23,583 nt of DNA from Gemmatimonadota bacterium (GTDB lineage: Bacteria; Latescibacterota; UBA2968; UBA8231), in NCBI GenBank assembly GCA_002712305.1, contig PATE01000063.1:20265-43847 (forward strand), given 5' to 3'. Below, piece by piece: positions 1 to 8,503 of this stretch (position 1 is the first letter of the stretch; every line of letters begins with the position of its first letter). The notes beneath the pieces are model-generated. The model worked only from the letters and a program-made list of their open reading frames with translations, searched no databases and was not told where the DNA came from. The translations under genes and the position numbers were made by a program.

Positions 1-1233
1 CAATGGGAACATGAGAAGTCGCAGATCGCTCGGGTTCGTGATCTGCGTGAGCAGATCGAAACGGTTCGGCGAGAGATCGAGACCGCCGAGCGTCGGGCTG
101 ATCTCAATCGAGCGGCCGAGCTGAAGTACGGACGTCTGCCCGAACTACAGGCCTCGTTGGCTCAACTGGAGCAGGATCAGATACCCACCGAGGGGTCGCG
201 TCTGCTGCGTGAGGAGGTCACGGAAGAGGAGATCGCGGAGATCGTCTCCCGGTGGACGGGAATCCCCGTGACGCGGCTCGTGGAAGGCGAGCGCGAAAAG
301 CTGCTGCGACTCGATCAGATTCTGCACGAACGCGTCGTGGGCCAGGACGAAGCCGTCCAACTGGTGGCCGATGCCGTGATCAGAGCGCGTGCTGGCATCA
401 AGGACCCTCGCCGACCGATCGGATCATTTCTCTTTCTCGGTCCCACAGGAGTAGGCAAGACGGAACTTGCTCGAACACTGGCGCAAGCGTTGTTCGACTC
501 GGAGGACTGCGTAATCCGCATCGACATGTCGGAATACATGGAGAGACACGCTGTCTCTCGGCTCATCGGTGCTCCCCCGGGGTATGTTGGCTACGAAGAG
601 GGTGGACAGCTGACGGAGGCAGTACGCCGTCATCCCTATGCGGTGGTGCTCTTTGATGAGATCGAAAAGGCACATCCAGACGTCTTCAACAGCCTGCTAC
701 AACTGCTCGACGATGGGCGTCTCACCGACTCACAGGGCAGGACGGTCGATTTCAAGAACACGGTCGTGATCATGACCTCCAACATCGGCTCTGCACATTT
801 GGAGGAAGGCCTCAGCGACACGGGTGGAGAGATCCCAGAGGAGATTCGCAAAGACGTGATGGGGCATCTGCGTGTTCACTTCCGCCCTGAGTTTCTGAAT
901 CGGATCGACGATGTGGTTCTGTTCAAACCTCTCACCCTTGCGGAGATCGAGATCATCGTCGGCCTCATTCTCCAAGACCTGGGGCATCGACTCGTTGACC
1001 GAGGCATCGACCTTGAGATCACCGAAGCCGCTCGACACCACATTGCCAAAGAGGGATACGATCCGGTCTATGGAGCGCGGCCAATGAAACGATATCTTCA
1101 ACACGAACTGGAAACACGCATCGCTCGGGGCTTGATCGCGGGTGAGTTCGCCGAGGGTGCCCATCTGCTGGTGGACATCGACGGTGACCACCTGGCTGTG
1201 CGCACCCCACACAAGACTGAGTGTGCTGCCTGA
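1..1233 (+). CDS. clpB: ClpB protein disaggregase, C-terminal part (5' end outside window)
   Basis: Partial gene, open from the first base; 410 codons are present. ClpB is the cytoplasmic AAA+ hexamer that, with DnaK, pulls proteins out of aggregates. The first ~55 residues are charged and helical (WEHEKSQI..., then [10 protein letters not shown]), which is the end of the coiled-coil middle domain and the ClpB-typical segment after it. The linker VSRWTGIPV follows, then the second AAA+ domain: Walker [12 protein letters not shown] at about 439-471, pore loop GYVGYEEGG, Walker [12 protein letters not shown], sensor MTSNIGS, then the C-terminal small domain ([20 protein letters not shown]). The pore GYVGYE and the long middle domain favour ClpB over ClpA or ClpX. 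The stop lies 118 bases before the periplasmic protease gene on the same strand, so both may belong to one proteostasis unit. Nothing looks damaged. Confidence 0.97.
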   Translation, partial: QWEHEKSQIARVRDLREQIETVRREIETAERRADLNRAAELKYGRLPELQASLAQLEQDQIPTEGSRLLREEVTEEEIAEIVSRWTGIPVTRLVEGEREKLLRLDQILHERVVGQDEAVQLVADAVIRARAGIKDPRRPIGSFLFLGPTGVGKTELARTLAQALFDSEDCVIRIDMSEYMERHAVSRLIGAPPGYVGYEEGGQLTEAVRRHPYAVVLFDEIEKAHPDVFNSLLQLLDDGRLTDSQGRTVDFKNTVVIMTSNIGSAHLEEGLSDTGGEIPEEIRKDVMGHLRVHFRPEFLNRIDDVVLFKPLTLAEIEIIVGLILQDLGHRLVDRGIDLEITEAARHHIAKEGYDPVYGARPMKRYLQHELETRIARGLIAGEFAEGAHLLVDIDGDHLAVRTPHKTECAA

Positions 1234-1351
1234 CCGGATGCGGAGGCGCTGAAAAAGGGGAACCAGCTCCTTGTCACCCTCGTCTGTATCAACGCACATT
1301 CAACAGCACATCAAGCGCATGGCGCCTCGTCGCCATCGGAGGAAAGTAGAG

Positions 1352-2764
1352 ATGCGAACCTCGATTGCCCTCGTCGCCCTGGCCACTGCACTGACAGTGA
1401 ATCCAGCCCCCGGCGACGCCGCTGGACTGCAGGATCTGCAGGCCTTCAGCGACGCCTTCGCCGAACTGACGGCACGGGTGAGCCCCGCCGTCGTGGCGGT
1501 CAAGACCGAACAGGAGATCTCAGGAGAGCCCCTCAACGACATCTTCCGCAACCATCCCTTCGTCAGGCCGCGAGAGCCGGACAGTGAGATCCGCGAGGGA
1601 CTCGGGTCGGGTGTGATCGTCAGCGCCGACGGGTACATCATCACCAACAACCATGTGATCACCTCCGGGCGAGAGCGTGATCATGTGGCGGATCGGATTC
1701 TGGTGGAATTGGCGGACCGTCGCAGTTTTGAGGCGCGCGTCATCGGTCGCGACCCACGAACGGATCTGGCTGTGCTCAAGATCGACGAGATGGAGGACCT
1801 GCCCTTTCTGTCGTTCACAGACTCTGACGAGCTCGGTGTGGGCGAATGGGTGGTCGCGATTGGCAATCCCTTTGGTCAGCTACACACGGTCACGACGGGA
1901 ATCGTCAGCGCCGTGGGGCGAAGTGCCCATCTCAGCGACTATGAGGACTACATCCAGACGGATGCAGCGATCAATCCGGGGAACAGTGGCGGTGCCTTGG
2001 TGGACACACGCGCCGGCCTTGTCGGTATCAACACAGCCATCATGTCCAGGTCGGGGGGACATCAGGGTATCGGTTTTGCGATCCCGGCAAATCTGGTGCA
2101 GAACATCATGTCACAGCTCATCGAGAATGGTGAGGTCCATCGGGGTATGCTCGGTGTTCAGATTGACAACGTCGACGCCGACATGGCCCAAGCGTTGGGA
2201 CTGGAGAGGAACGAAGGCGCTCTCGTAGAAGAGGTCGTCGACGACACGCCGGCGCAGGAGGCGGGGATCGAAGCTCTGGATGTCATCGTCGCGGTAGACG
2301 GTGAACTGGTTGAAGGAAAGGCCGCTCTTCGGGCCTACATCGCTCACAAACCCCCCGGTACCCAGGTCGTGCTTACCCTCCTCCGAGACGGCCGAGAAAA
2401 GAGCGTTCCCGTGACACTTACCGCGCTGGAGACCCCCGTGGCAGCAGCGCCGTCTGAACCAGACGACGACAATGAACGGCTCGGCCTGCGCGTGAGGAAT
2501 CTGACCGATGAAGTGGCCGATCGTCTCGGGCTCGATGAACAGGATGGTGTGATCATTTCCCGCGTTCAGCGTGGGTCCCGAGCACAGCGTGCCGGTCTGC
2601 AACAGTATGACCTCATCGTCGAAGTGAATCGAGAAGCCATCTCGGATATCGAGGACTATGAGGACGCACTCGAACAGGCAACCGGCACGGCCCTGTTGAT
2701 GATTCGTAGACCCAGTCGACGTGGAACCCTGACGGACGTGGTGGCCCTTAGGCTACCCGACTGA
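1352..2764 (+). CDS. degP: DegP/HtrA-family periplasmic serine protease with two PDZ domains
   Basis: 470 residues. HtrA proteases degrade or refold damaged envelope proteins. The ATG at 1352 is chosen because GGAGGA (1338-1343) sits 8 bases upstream and the protein then begins with a signal peptide: MRTS, a hydrophobic stretch to about residue 17, and a likely cleavage after GDAAG. An in-frame TTG at 1271 would hide that signal peptide. The trypsin-like domain spans about 35-255, with catalytic His101 (TNNHV), Asp138 (DPRTDLAVLKI) and Ser212 (NPGNSGG). PDZ1 is about 262-358 (begins RGMLGVQI); PDZ2 is about 376-470, after a Pro/Asp-rich linker. Length and architecture match DegP/DegQ/MucD, and the triad is intact. 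I saw no extracytoplasmic stress promoter in the 118-base gap after clpB. A strong terminator follows. Confidence 0.95.
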   Translation: MRTSIALVALATALTVNPAPGDAAGLQDLQAFSDAFAELTARVSPAVVAVKTEQEISGEPLNDIFRNHPFVRPREPDSEIREGLGSGVIVSADGYIITNNHVITSGRERDHVADRILVELADRRSFEARVIGRDPRTDLAVLKIDEMEDLPFLSFTDSDELGVGEWVVAIGNPFGQLHTVTTGIVSAVGRSAHLSDYEDYIQTDAAINPGNSGGALVDTRAGLVGINTAIMSRSGGHQGIGFAIPANLVQNIMSQLIENGEVHRGMLGVQIDNVDADMAQALGLERNEGALVEEVVDDTPAQEAGIEALDVIVAVDGELVEGKAALRAYIAHKPPGTQVVLTLLRDGREKSVPVTLTALETPVAAAPSEPDDDNERLGLRVRNLTDEVADRLGLDEQDGVIISRVQRGSRAQRAGLQQYDLIVEVNREAISDIEDYEDALEQATGTALLMIRRPSRRGTLTDVVALRLPD

Positions 2765-2787
2765 CGCCACACCGATGGCCCAACAAA

Positions 2788-2822
2788 GCGCGGATCCTGG
2801 GGCATCGGGGTCCGCGTTTTTT
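2788..2822 (+). terminator. Rho-independent terminator after degP
   Basis: A 9-bp stem (2789-2797 with 2808-2816, one G-U pair) encloses a loop of about 10 bases and is followed directly by six T. It lies 24 bases after the protease stop codon and separates the clpB/degP unit from the glycosidase-like gene. Confidence 0.85.
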
Positions 2823-2844
2823 GGTCCGTGACAAAACGCCAGCA

Positions 2845-2909
2845 ACGGATCGTCGTTCGATGTGACGGATGATCTCCTGAGGCGATCCAAACGTCCGCCA
2901 CGGATCGTC
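2845..2909. repeat. Short direct repeats upstream of the GH78-like gene
   Basis: The 10-base word ACGGATCGTC occurs at 2845-2854 and again at 2900-2909, with a related ACGGATGATC at 2865-2874. A perfect 8-base palindrome TGACGTCA follows at 2913-2920. All lie in the 181-base gap before the gene starting at 2947, where operators would be expected. The words are short and chance occurrence cannot be excluded. I saw no convincing -35/-10 pair. Confidence 0.3.
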
Positions 2910-2946
2910 CCTTGACGTCAGCGAGGCCAATGCGGATCTATCAAAG

Positions 2947-5148
2947 GTGAGTACACCCATCCCCATCTGGTCCGCAGGCAATCCACGAGAAGTGGTTCTC
3001 CGCCTTGCGTTACGTCTCCCGGAGCCGTGCCGTGACGGCCAGATCCGTTGTTGCGCCAGTGGTCCCTACCACATCTACCTGGGTGGCACCCGCCTTGGTG
3101 GGGGCGCCGGCGGGGTATTGCTGGACACACCCATGCAGGAGACTGTGCCCCTGGAGGGATCCTGGAATTCGGGGGAAATCGAACTCATCGTCGTTGCCCA
3201 GGGCGGCGCGACGGACACCCCATGGTTTCTCTGTGATGGCACTCTTCAGGTCGCGGGCCACGAAGACCAGACCGTGGCCATCACCAGTGGGGTGGACTGG
3301 CAGGCTTGCCCACGTCCCCAGGATTCGATGGGCAACCCGACGTCCTTCGAGCGACACATGGCCATGGACGCACCCATTGGCCATGGCGGGTGGGAAGGGG
3401 TCAGCGTCGTCGACGGTCCATCCTCACCCCGCGACCTTGTCGGCTCAGCCGAATCAGCACAGTCGCCGACGGTTGTGGTCCACGTCGGGGCACGTTCGTC
3501 GGACGCAGATCTCGCCACGATCATGATCCCTCAGTCTCTTGGCAGCTGTAAGTGTGTAAACCACGATGCCCTTCTGGGTGGTGGTCACGGTACAACTCAA
3601 GTGCGTACCCGTCCCGGTGACACGGTGCAGATCCAGTTCGATCTGGGTCGCCAGATCAGCGGATGGCCTCTTCTAAGGCTCCGGGGTGGCCGCGGTGGGG
3701 TCGTAGACCTGCGGCTGTCTTCTCGCCCGGATACTTCCGAACACCACATCCGCTATCACTGTGGCGACGGGCGTCAGGAAATGGCGGGGCTGCGTCTTAT
3801 CACCGCCCGGTACGTGACGATGAGCCTTACCGGATTCGATGATGAGGATACGGCCATCGAAGCGCTGCACATGATCGAACGGGCCGTAGAGGAGACCGCA
3901 GTAGGGCAGCTGCAGATCGACGACCAATTTGATGCAGCCTGGCTGATCGGCCAGGCTTCGGTCCACAACAGCCGTCAAGAGTCCTACGGCTCTCGTCTGT
4001 TGCCGGATCGATACGACTGGTTGGCCGGTTGGGTCTTACAGAGCAACGACCTGGCTCATACGAGCTCGCCTCGGATTGCTCGGCAGACGTTGCTGGGCCG
4101 GGCACCTATCGCGCCTTTCGAGCCCGGCGATTTCGCATATGCCCTGGCTGTGCTCGGCTACTATCAACATGCCGGTGACGAGGCCACGACCGATGCGGCT
4201 CTGGGTGTGCTGGCCCGGTTGTGGTCTCAGGCGGACGACGTGCTCGACCGGCCGACCACTCGGTGGGGCCAAGCGGCTGCTGCGGCTCTGGCTCTGGCCG
4301 CCATCGACGCCACGTGTCAGATCGGTGAATACCGCCAGCGAACGCTCGAGCTGGACGCGATCCGAGCAAAGTGTCTTGAAGTGCTGACCGCATGCTGGGA
4401 CGAAACGACAGAGTTGTACGCAGATGATCCGAAGGGCGATCGTTTCCAGCAGTGGACGAATGGACTCGTTCTGCTGGCTCGTGGGGACAAAGACGGACGG
4501 GCAGCCCAGATTGAACAGTCCATGCGCCGACCTGGTGTCGAACCCATCTCAACCTTCACACAGGCGTGGGTCGTGGCCGCGGGCCTGGGCCGTGCCGGGC
4601 GTGTGCAGCGGATGATGGATGTGATCTCCAACCATTGGCTCCGACGACTCTCACGCGAGGGACGCACGTGGCGCGACAAAGGGGCATTCGATCCATCGGC
4701 AAGCGCACCGGGTCCGGACGCCTTGTGGGTTCGTCATCTTCTCGGTGTCCGCTCGCTGGGTCCAGCATGGTCGATTCGTGAAGTGACGCCGCCCCTGGCC
4801 GTGTTGCCACAGGCGCAAGCGCGAGTTCCGCTTTGCGAGGGTGCATCTCTAAGCCTGTCGTGGGGACCGGATATCGACGAGGACCCGCCAGACCCCGAAG
4901 TCTCTCGGGCGGACAACCTTCGCCCGAATCCCGTTCGCCTGAATCTCGGTGTCGACTTGGAGGGCGAGACACACCTGAGGCTCGAGCGCGGAGGCCGCAA
5001 GCGGCCGACCGTCAGCGTCAATGGCGAGGTGGTCTGGCGAAACGAAAAAATCTATCCCAATCCGATCGTGCATCTGATCGCCGCCGAAGAGGACCATGTT
5101 CTGCTGCTGTTGGATCGCACCGGGCATTTTCAGATCTATCTCGAATGA
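2947..5148 (+). CDS. GH78-like (alpha-L-rhamnosidase-type) six-hairpin protein, catalytic residues doubtful
   Basis: 733 residues, GTG start, no signal peptide, so probably cytoplasmic. The order of parts resembles GH78: an N-terminal beta domain (GPYHIYLGGTRLG, 39-51), a region around GHGGWEGVSVVDGP (145-158), the characteristic FDLGRQISGWPLLRLRG (231-247), an (alpha/alpha)6-barrel-like part from about 310 to 605, and a C-terminal beta domain with LLGVRSLGPAW (598-608) and a TPPLAVL strand. In canonical enzymes the barrel carries an acidic motif of the type DCPxRERxxWxGD. Here the matching stretch reads LLPDRYDWLAGW (351-362), and the later WE motif region reads RTWRDKGAF (573-581). The usual acids therefore seem replaced, and activity on rhamnosides is uncertain. 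The stop overlaps the next ATG (ATGA at 5145-5148), implying translational coupling to the esterase. The start is the weakest point: AAAGG overlaps the GTG. Confidence 0.7.
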   Translation: MSTPIPIWSAGNPREVVLRLALRLPEPCRDGQIRCCASGPYHIYLGGTRLGGGAGGVLLDTPMQETVPLEGSWNSGEIELIVVAQGGATDTPWFLCDGTLQVAGHEDQTVAITSGVDWQACPRPQDSMGNPTSFERHMAMDAPIGHGGWEGVSVVDGPSSPRDLVGSAESAQSPTVVVHVGARSSDADLATIMIPQSLGSCKCVNHDALLGGGHGTTQVRTRPGDTVQIQFDLGRQISGWPLLRLRGGRGGVVDLRLSSRPDTSEHHIRYHCGDGRQEMAGLRLITARYVTMSLTGFDDEDTAIEALHMIERAVEETAVGQLQIDDQFDAAWLIGQASVHNSRQESYGSRLLPDRYDWLAGWVLQSNDLAHTSSPRIARQTLLGRAPIAPFEPGDFAYALAVLGYYQHAGDEATTDAALGVLARLWSQADDVLDRPTTRWGQAAAAALALAAIDATCQIGEYRQRTLELDAIRAKCLEVLTACWDETTELYADDPKGDRFQQWTNGLVLLARGDKDGRAAQIEQSMRRPGVEPISTFTQAWVVAAGLGRAGRVQRMMDVISNHWLRRLSREGRTWRDKGAFDPSASAPGPDALWVRHLLGVRSLGPAWSIREVTPPLAVLPQAQARVPLCEGASLSLSWGPDIDEDPPDPEVSRADNLRPNPVRLNLGVDLEGETHLRLERGGRKRPTVSVNGEVVWRNEKIYPNPIVHLIAAEEDHVLLLLDRTGHFQIYLE

Positions 5149-5801
5149 CAGATCTGGCCCTCGTCACCAGTGAGCCACGGCAGTCCAGCTCCCGCTCACC
5201 GCTGCTTGTCATGCTACACGGGTATGGCAGCCACGAGCAGGACCTGATCGGGCTCGTAGACTTCATCGACCCCCGCTATCGAGTCGTCAGCGTCCGAGCG
5301 CCCCTTGAGTTGGATATGGGCGGCTTCGCATGGTTTCCCATTGAGTTTTCACCCGTGGGCATGGTGATGGATATGGACGAGGGGCTGCGATCCCGGGATC
5401 GCCTCCTCAGCATGCTCGAGCAGACCCAGCGCCAATACGGAAATGATGATTCGGATACCGTGACGCTTGGTTTCAGCCAGGGCGGAGCGATGGCGCTGAG
5501 CATGTTGCTCACAGCACCCGGAAAACTCGCGGGGACAGCCTTTCTATCTGGCGTCTGGTTGCGCGAGCTCCTGCCAGATGACGCGCAATCCCTTACTGCA
5601 CTTGAGGGCAAACCCGTCCTGCAAACCCATGGTCTTCACGATCCGTTGCTGCCGATCAACAAGGCACACAAGACACGCGACATCCTCGAATCGCTGCCTC
5701 TTGATCTGACCTATCGGGAGTATCCCATGGGGCACGAGATCAACGGAGAGTGTCTCCAGGACGTCAGCACCTGGCTCGCCGGGAGACTGCCGTCAGGCTG
5801 A
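5145..5801 (+). CDS. Alpha/beta-hydrolase, phospholipase/carboxylesterase family (YpfH-like)
   Basis: 218 residues, the usual size of small cytoplasmic acyl esterases related to YpfH, which hydrolyse short acyl esters of unsettled natural identity. Oxyanion loop LHGYGSHEQDL at 24-34; nucleophile Ser111 in GFSQGGA; Asp166 in HGLHDPLLP; His197 in MGHEI, so the triad is complete. No signal peptide. The ATG is taken because it overlaps the stop of the GH78-like gene; this frame is open further upstream inside that gene, but the upstream part has no family resemblance. Coupling suggests both proteins act on the same material, for example an acylated glycoside (inference). The last 9 bases overlap the end of the convergent hemH. 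Confidence 0.88.
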   Translation: MTDLALVTSEPRQSSSRSPLLVMLHGYGSHEQDLIGLVDFIDPRYRVVSVRAPLELDMGGFAWFPIEFSPVGMVMDMDEGLRSRDRLLSMLEQTQRQYGNDDSDTVTLGFSQGGAMALSMLLTAPGKLAGTAFLSGVWLRELLPDDAQSLTALEGKPVLQTHGLHDPLLPINKAHKTRDILESLPLDLTYREYPMGHEINGECLQDVSTWLAGRLPSG

Positions 5802-6821
5802 CCATCCAGCACTCTCCTGCCGGACGATCGTCGCCATCGCATCGAGCCAGTGTGGATGATCGTTGACGCACGGCACCAGATAAAGCTCTCCGCCTCCGGT
5901 GGCGCTGAACTGCTGCTGTCCCTCATGGCCGAGCTCATCCAGCGTTTCCAGACAGTCGGCGGTAAATCCGGGGCACGTCACCACGAGCGTCTCTATTCCT
6001 TCGCGTCCGAAATCGGCGAGCAGTTCCTCCGTATACGGCTCCAGCCACGGTTCCTTGCCAAACCGGGACTGGAAGCCGACACGCCACTGGTCGGGTGCCA
6101 GTTGAAGCGCTTCGGCCAACAGGTCGGCCGTTCGTTCGCATTGCCGACGGTACGGATCACCCTCCTCAACATATCGAGCAGGCACACCATGGAAGGTGAT
6201 CAGGTAGCGGTCGGGGACCTGACCCAGCGCTTCCACCTGTTCCTCGACTCGAATCTTCAGACTGTCGATGTAGTCTGGATGCTCGAAATAGGGTGGCACG
6301 AAACGAAGCGTCGGCATCCGTCGGCGCCGATCGAAAAACAGCGGGCAGCGTCGACCAAAAGCGGCTTGATTCACGGCATCATAGATCGACGCTGTCGTCG
6401 AACAGGAAAACTGTGGGAACATAGGTAGGACGACGATGCGCTCGATCTCTTCCCGCTGCAGCCTGGCCATGGCCTGTTCGATACTTGGTTCACCATACCG
6501 CATGCCCAGGATCACCCGGTAGTTCTCACCGAGTCTCTGTTGAAGTCCTTCCTCCTGCGATTGCGATGTCAGCAGAAGCGGAGATCCCGCATCGGTCCAG
6601 ATTCTGGAATACAGTTTCGCTGATCTGGCGGGACGGCGGGTAAGGATGAACAGATACAAGATGGGAAGCCACTTCCACCATTTTAGGTCGATGACCCGTG
6701 GATCTGACAAGAATTGCCTCAGATAGGGCCGCAGTGCTTTGGCCGTGGGTGCGGCGGGTGTGCCGAGCTGGGCGATGAGTACGCCCACCTTCGAAGATTG
6801 AGCTGATGAGGCGGAAGACAC
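5793..6821 (-). CDS. hemH: Ferrochelatase
   Basis: 342 residues. HemH inserts ferrous iron into protoporphyrin IX, the last step of protohaem synthesis. Visible landmarks: N-terminal GVLIAQLGTP (13-22), FLSDPRVID (37-45), MRYGEPSI (107-114), LPMFPQFSCSTTASIYD (132-148), the metal-binding His211 in ITFHGVPARYVEEGDPY, FQSRFGKEPWLEPYT (250-264), and Glu292 in the VTCPGFTADCLETLDE signature. Length is standard. The start is GTG at 6821, with AAGGA (plus-strand 6827-6831) just upstream. No other haem gene is in the window. It converges on the esterase with a 9-base overlap of coding ends. The gene on the other side (6948) points away, so 6822-6947 must hold divergent promoters. Confidence 0.96.
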   Translation of the reverse strand: MSSASSAQSSKVGVLIAQLGTPAAPTAKALRPYLRQFLSDPRVIDLKWWKWLPILYLFILTRRPARSAKLYSRIWTDAGSPLLLTSQSQEEGLQQRLGENYRVILGMRYGEPSIEQAMARLQREEIERIVVLPMFPQFSCSTTASIYDAVNQAAFGRRCPLFFDRRRRMPTLRFVPPYFEHPDYIDSLKIRVEEQVEALGQVPDRYLITFHGVPARYVEEGDPYRRQCERTADLLAEALQLAPDQWRVGFQSRFGKEPWLEPYTEELLADFGREGIETLVVTCPGFTADCLETLDELGHEGQQQFSATGGGELYLVPCVNDHPHWLDAMATIVRQESAGWSA

Positions 6822-6947
6822 GTGTATCCTTGGGTTTGCCGGTGGCCGAACCGGTTGCCTATCTTGCGGCGGCCGTCAGGTCAATACTGCGTTCGTGAAT
6901 ATATCCAACACGCCTTCGTACACCACCTGAATCCACTGAGACTGCCC
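6822..6947. promoter_or_regulatory. Divergent intergenic region, hemH / P-loop kinase operon
   Basis: 126 bases between two divergent starts, so promoters for both directions are expected here. I can identify only the hemH ribosome-binding site (6827-6831, minus strand) and an A/T-rich TATATC at 6900-6905 that could be a weak plus-strand -10 but has no matching -35. The plus frame stays open through this gap but shows no family resemblance before 6948. Confidence 0.35.
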
Positions 6948-7670
6948 ATGCGCTGCGTTTTCGTAGGTGTCGAATACTCCGGAAAGACAACCCTCATCAA
7001 TCTGCTGTCGGACTACTACCGTCATCGCCAACAGCGAGTCCACGTGGACGATCATTTCACGATCCCTGATTCAACGCTGAGTGCCGAGTCTCGAGAGCTG
7101 TATCTGGACTTTCCGAACGACGTGAAGGAGCGGATGCAGCGCATGCAACTGCAGTATCACGTGGAAGTCATACGCAACTATCCGCACACCATGATCAGCG
7201 GATGGCACATTGAAGAATTGATCTATTCCGAGATCTATGGTGAGGACGACGAGAGTCCGTACTACCCGCGTTACGCGTACCGGCATCAGCGTCTCTACGA
7301 AGTGCAGGTTCTGGAATCTCGATTACCCGACATCGTTTTCATCCACGTGAAGGCCAATGCGGACACGATCCGTCAGCGCATGGAAGCCGACCCCCACCAA
7401 TACCAGATCATCAAGGCGGCGGACGTCGAGCGTCTCCAGCAGCGATTCGACGACGAAGTCGATCGCTCTCTGTTTACTGACAAAGGCCGATTGATCCAGC
7501 TCGACACGACGGACAAGACGCCAACTGAGTCACTGGACGAGCTGCTATTGCTCAGCGAACCACTGATCACGGCGGGCGAGATGGCTTTGCGGTCGATCGA
7601 GGTGCCGACTCAGGAATATGAGGTGGGATACGAGAATGGCGTGCGACGTCTGATTCCCAAATCGGGCTGA
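6948..7670 (+). CDS. P-loop nucleotide-kinase-like protein of unknown function
   Basis: 240 residues. Not recognised as a named enzyme. The ATG at 6948 places a clean Walker A, GVEYSGKT (residues 7-14), directly at the N-terminus after the strand MRCVFV, as in thymidylate and deoxynucleoside kinases. DDHFTIPD (about 36-43) follows strand 2, where nucleoside kinases bind substrate. A strand with VFIHVKA near 128-135 precedes an Arg-rich segment (TIRQRMEADPHQYQ, about 137-150) that may be the lid. The last ~30 residues, ending IPKSG, resemble nothing I know. Likely a phosphotransferase on a nucleoside, nucleotide or small molecule (inference). It heads a tight run: the metallo-beta-lactamase gene starts 6 bases after its stop. 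The ribosome-binding site is weak, so a start further upstream in 6822-6947 is possible. Confidence 0.7.
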   Translation: MRCVFVGVEYSGKTTLINLLSDYYRHRQQRVHVDDHFTIPDSTLSAESRELYLDFPNDVKERMQRMQLQYHVEVIRNYPHTMISGWHIEELIYSEIYGEDDESPYYPRYAYRHQRLYEVQVLESRLPDIVFIHVKANADTIRQRMEADPHQYQIIKAADVERLQQRFDDEVDRSLFTDKGRLIQLDTTDKTPTESLDELLLLSEPLITAGEMALRSIEVPTQEYEVGYENGVRRLIPKSG

Positions 7671-7676
7671 ATCCAC

Positions 7677-8498
7677 GTGAGATTCACGCTTCTCGGAAGC
7701 GGAGCGGTACGAAACAACCCGCGTCGCGCCGGCCCCTCACAGATCGTCCACATCGGTGATCAGCGGCTGTTGTTCGACTGTGGACGCGCGGCCTGTCTGC
7801 GTCTTGCCCAGCAAGGGGAGAGTGTCGAGGACATCGATCGTCTCTTCCTCACGCATCTGCACTTCGACCACATTGTGGACGTGCCCTACTTCGTCTTTGT
7901 CGGCTGGAACAACTCCAGACAGAACAAACTGCGAATCACGGGCCCTCAGGGCACGACAGATTTCGTCGAGCGACTCATCCGTCCGCCTTTTGAGCAGGAC
8001 ATCGAGAGTCGGTTGGGACATGGCAAGAGTGAGTTTGGCCTTGACCCACAGATCGTGGAAGTCGTCGAACGCGGCACATTTTATGAGGAACAGGACATTC
8101 GCATCAGCGCCGCTTTTACAGATCATTCGAAGATGCCCACCATCGCCTATCGCGTGGAGGCCCAAGGCCAGCGCATCGTGATCAGCGGCGACGGGTTGCC
8201 GCAGGACGATTTCGTGGAATTCGCCCGCGATGCAGACCTGCTGGTCTACGAATGTTCCGGGACGCAGGAATTCCTCGATCAGCAACCATGGGGTACGTGG
8301 CACATCATCCCTGAGGCCCTCGCCGAGCTGGCCACCGAGTGCGGCGTCAAGCGGCTGATGATCAAACACCTGGTCATAGAAGACATCACGGGAGATCTGA
8401 CTGCCGTCGACAAGATGGGGGAGACGATTCGCCAGAGATTCGACGGCGAGGTCCTTGTCGGGGCAGATGGCCTGGTCGTCGACCTGGGGAGTGTCTGA
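7677..8498 (+). CDS. Metallo-beta-lactamase-fold hydrolase (RNase Z / arylsulfatase-like branch)
   Basis: 273 residues, GTG start 6 bases after the previous stop. The zinc motif THLHFDHIVD gives His60, His62, Asp64 and His65; further ligands are His150 (TDHS), Asp172 (SGDG) and His231 (IKHLV). N-terminal FTLLGSGA and the GPQGTTDF region (89-95) are shared with RNase Z and with AtsA-type hydrolases. The RNase Z HEAT/HST motif is not visible, and the C-terminus follows the shorter arylsulfatase-like pattern. I therefore do not call tRNA 3' processing, although the RNA methyltransferase next door keeps it possible. No signal peptide; cytoplasmic. Probable operon 6948-9837. Confidence 0.85.
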   Translation: MRFTLLGSGAVRNNPRRAGPSQIVHIGDQRLLFDCGRAACLRLAQQGESVEDIDRLFLTHLHFDHIVDVPYFVFVGWNNSRQNKLRITGPQGTTDFVERLIRPPFEQDIESRLGHGKSEFGLDPQIVEVVERGTFYEEQDIRISAAFTDHSKMPTIAYRVEAQGQRIVISGDGLPQDDFVEFARDADLLVYECSGTQEFLDQQPWGTWHIIPEALAELATECGVKRLMIKHLVIEDITGDLTAVDKMGETIRQRFDGEVLVGADGLVVDLGSV

Positions 8499-8503
8499 CA
8501 CCG

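Noticed and set aside
1248-1275. Possible hairpin between clpB and the protease (AAGGGG...CTCCTT)
   Set aside because: Short imperfect stem without a T-run; not a terminator.
1271-1351. 27-codon N-terminal extension of the DegP-like protease from a TTG
   Set aside because: It would bury the signal peptide, while the ATG at 1352 has a good GGAGGA site.
7677-8498. RNase Z annotation for the MBL protein
   Set aside because: The HxHxDH motif is shared widely; the RNase Z HEAT/HST motif is not visible and the protein is shorter than typical RNase Z.
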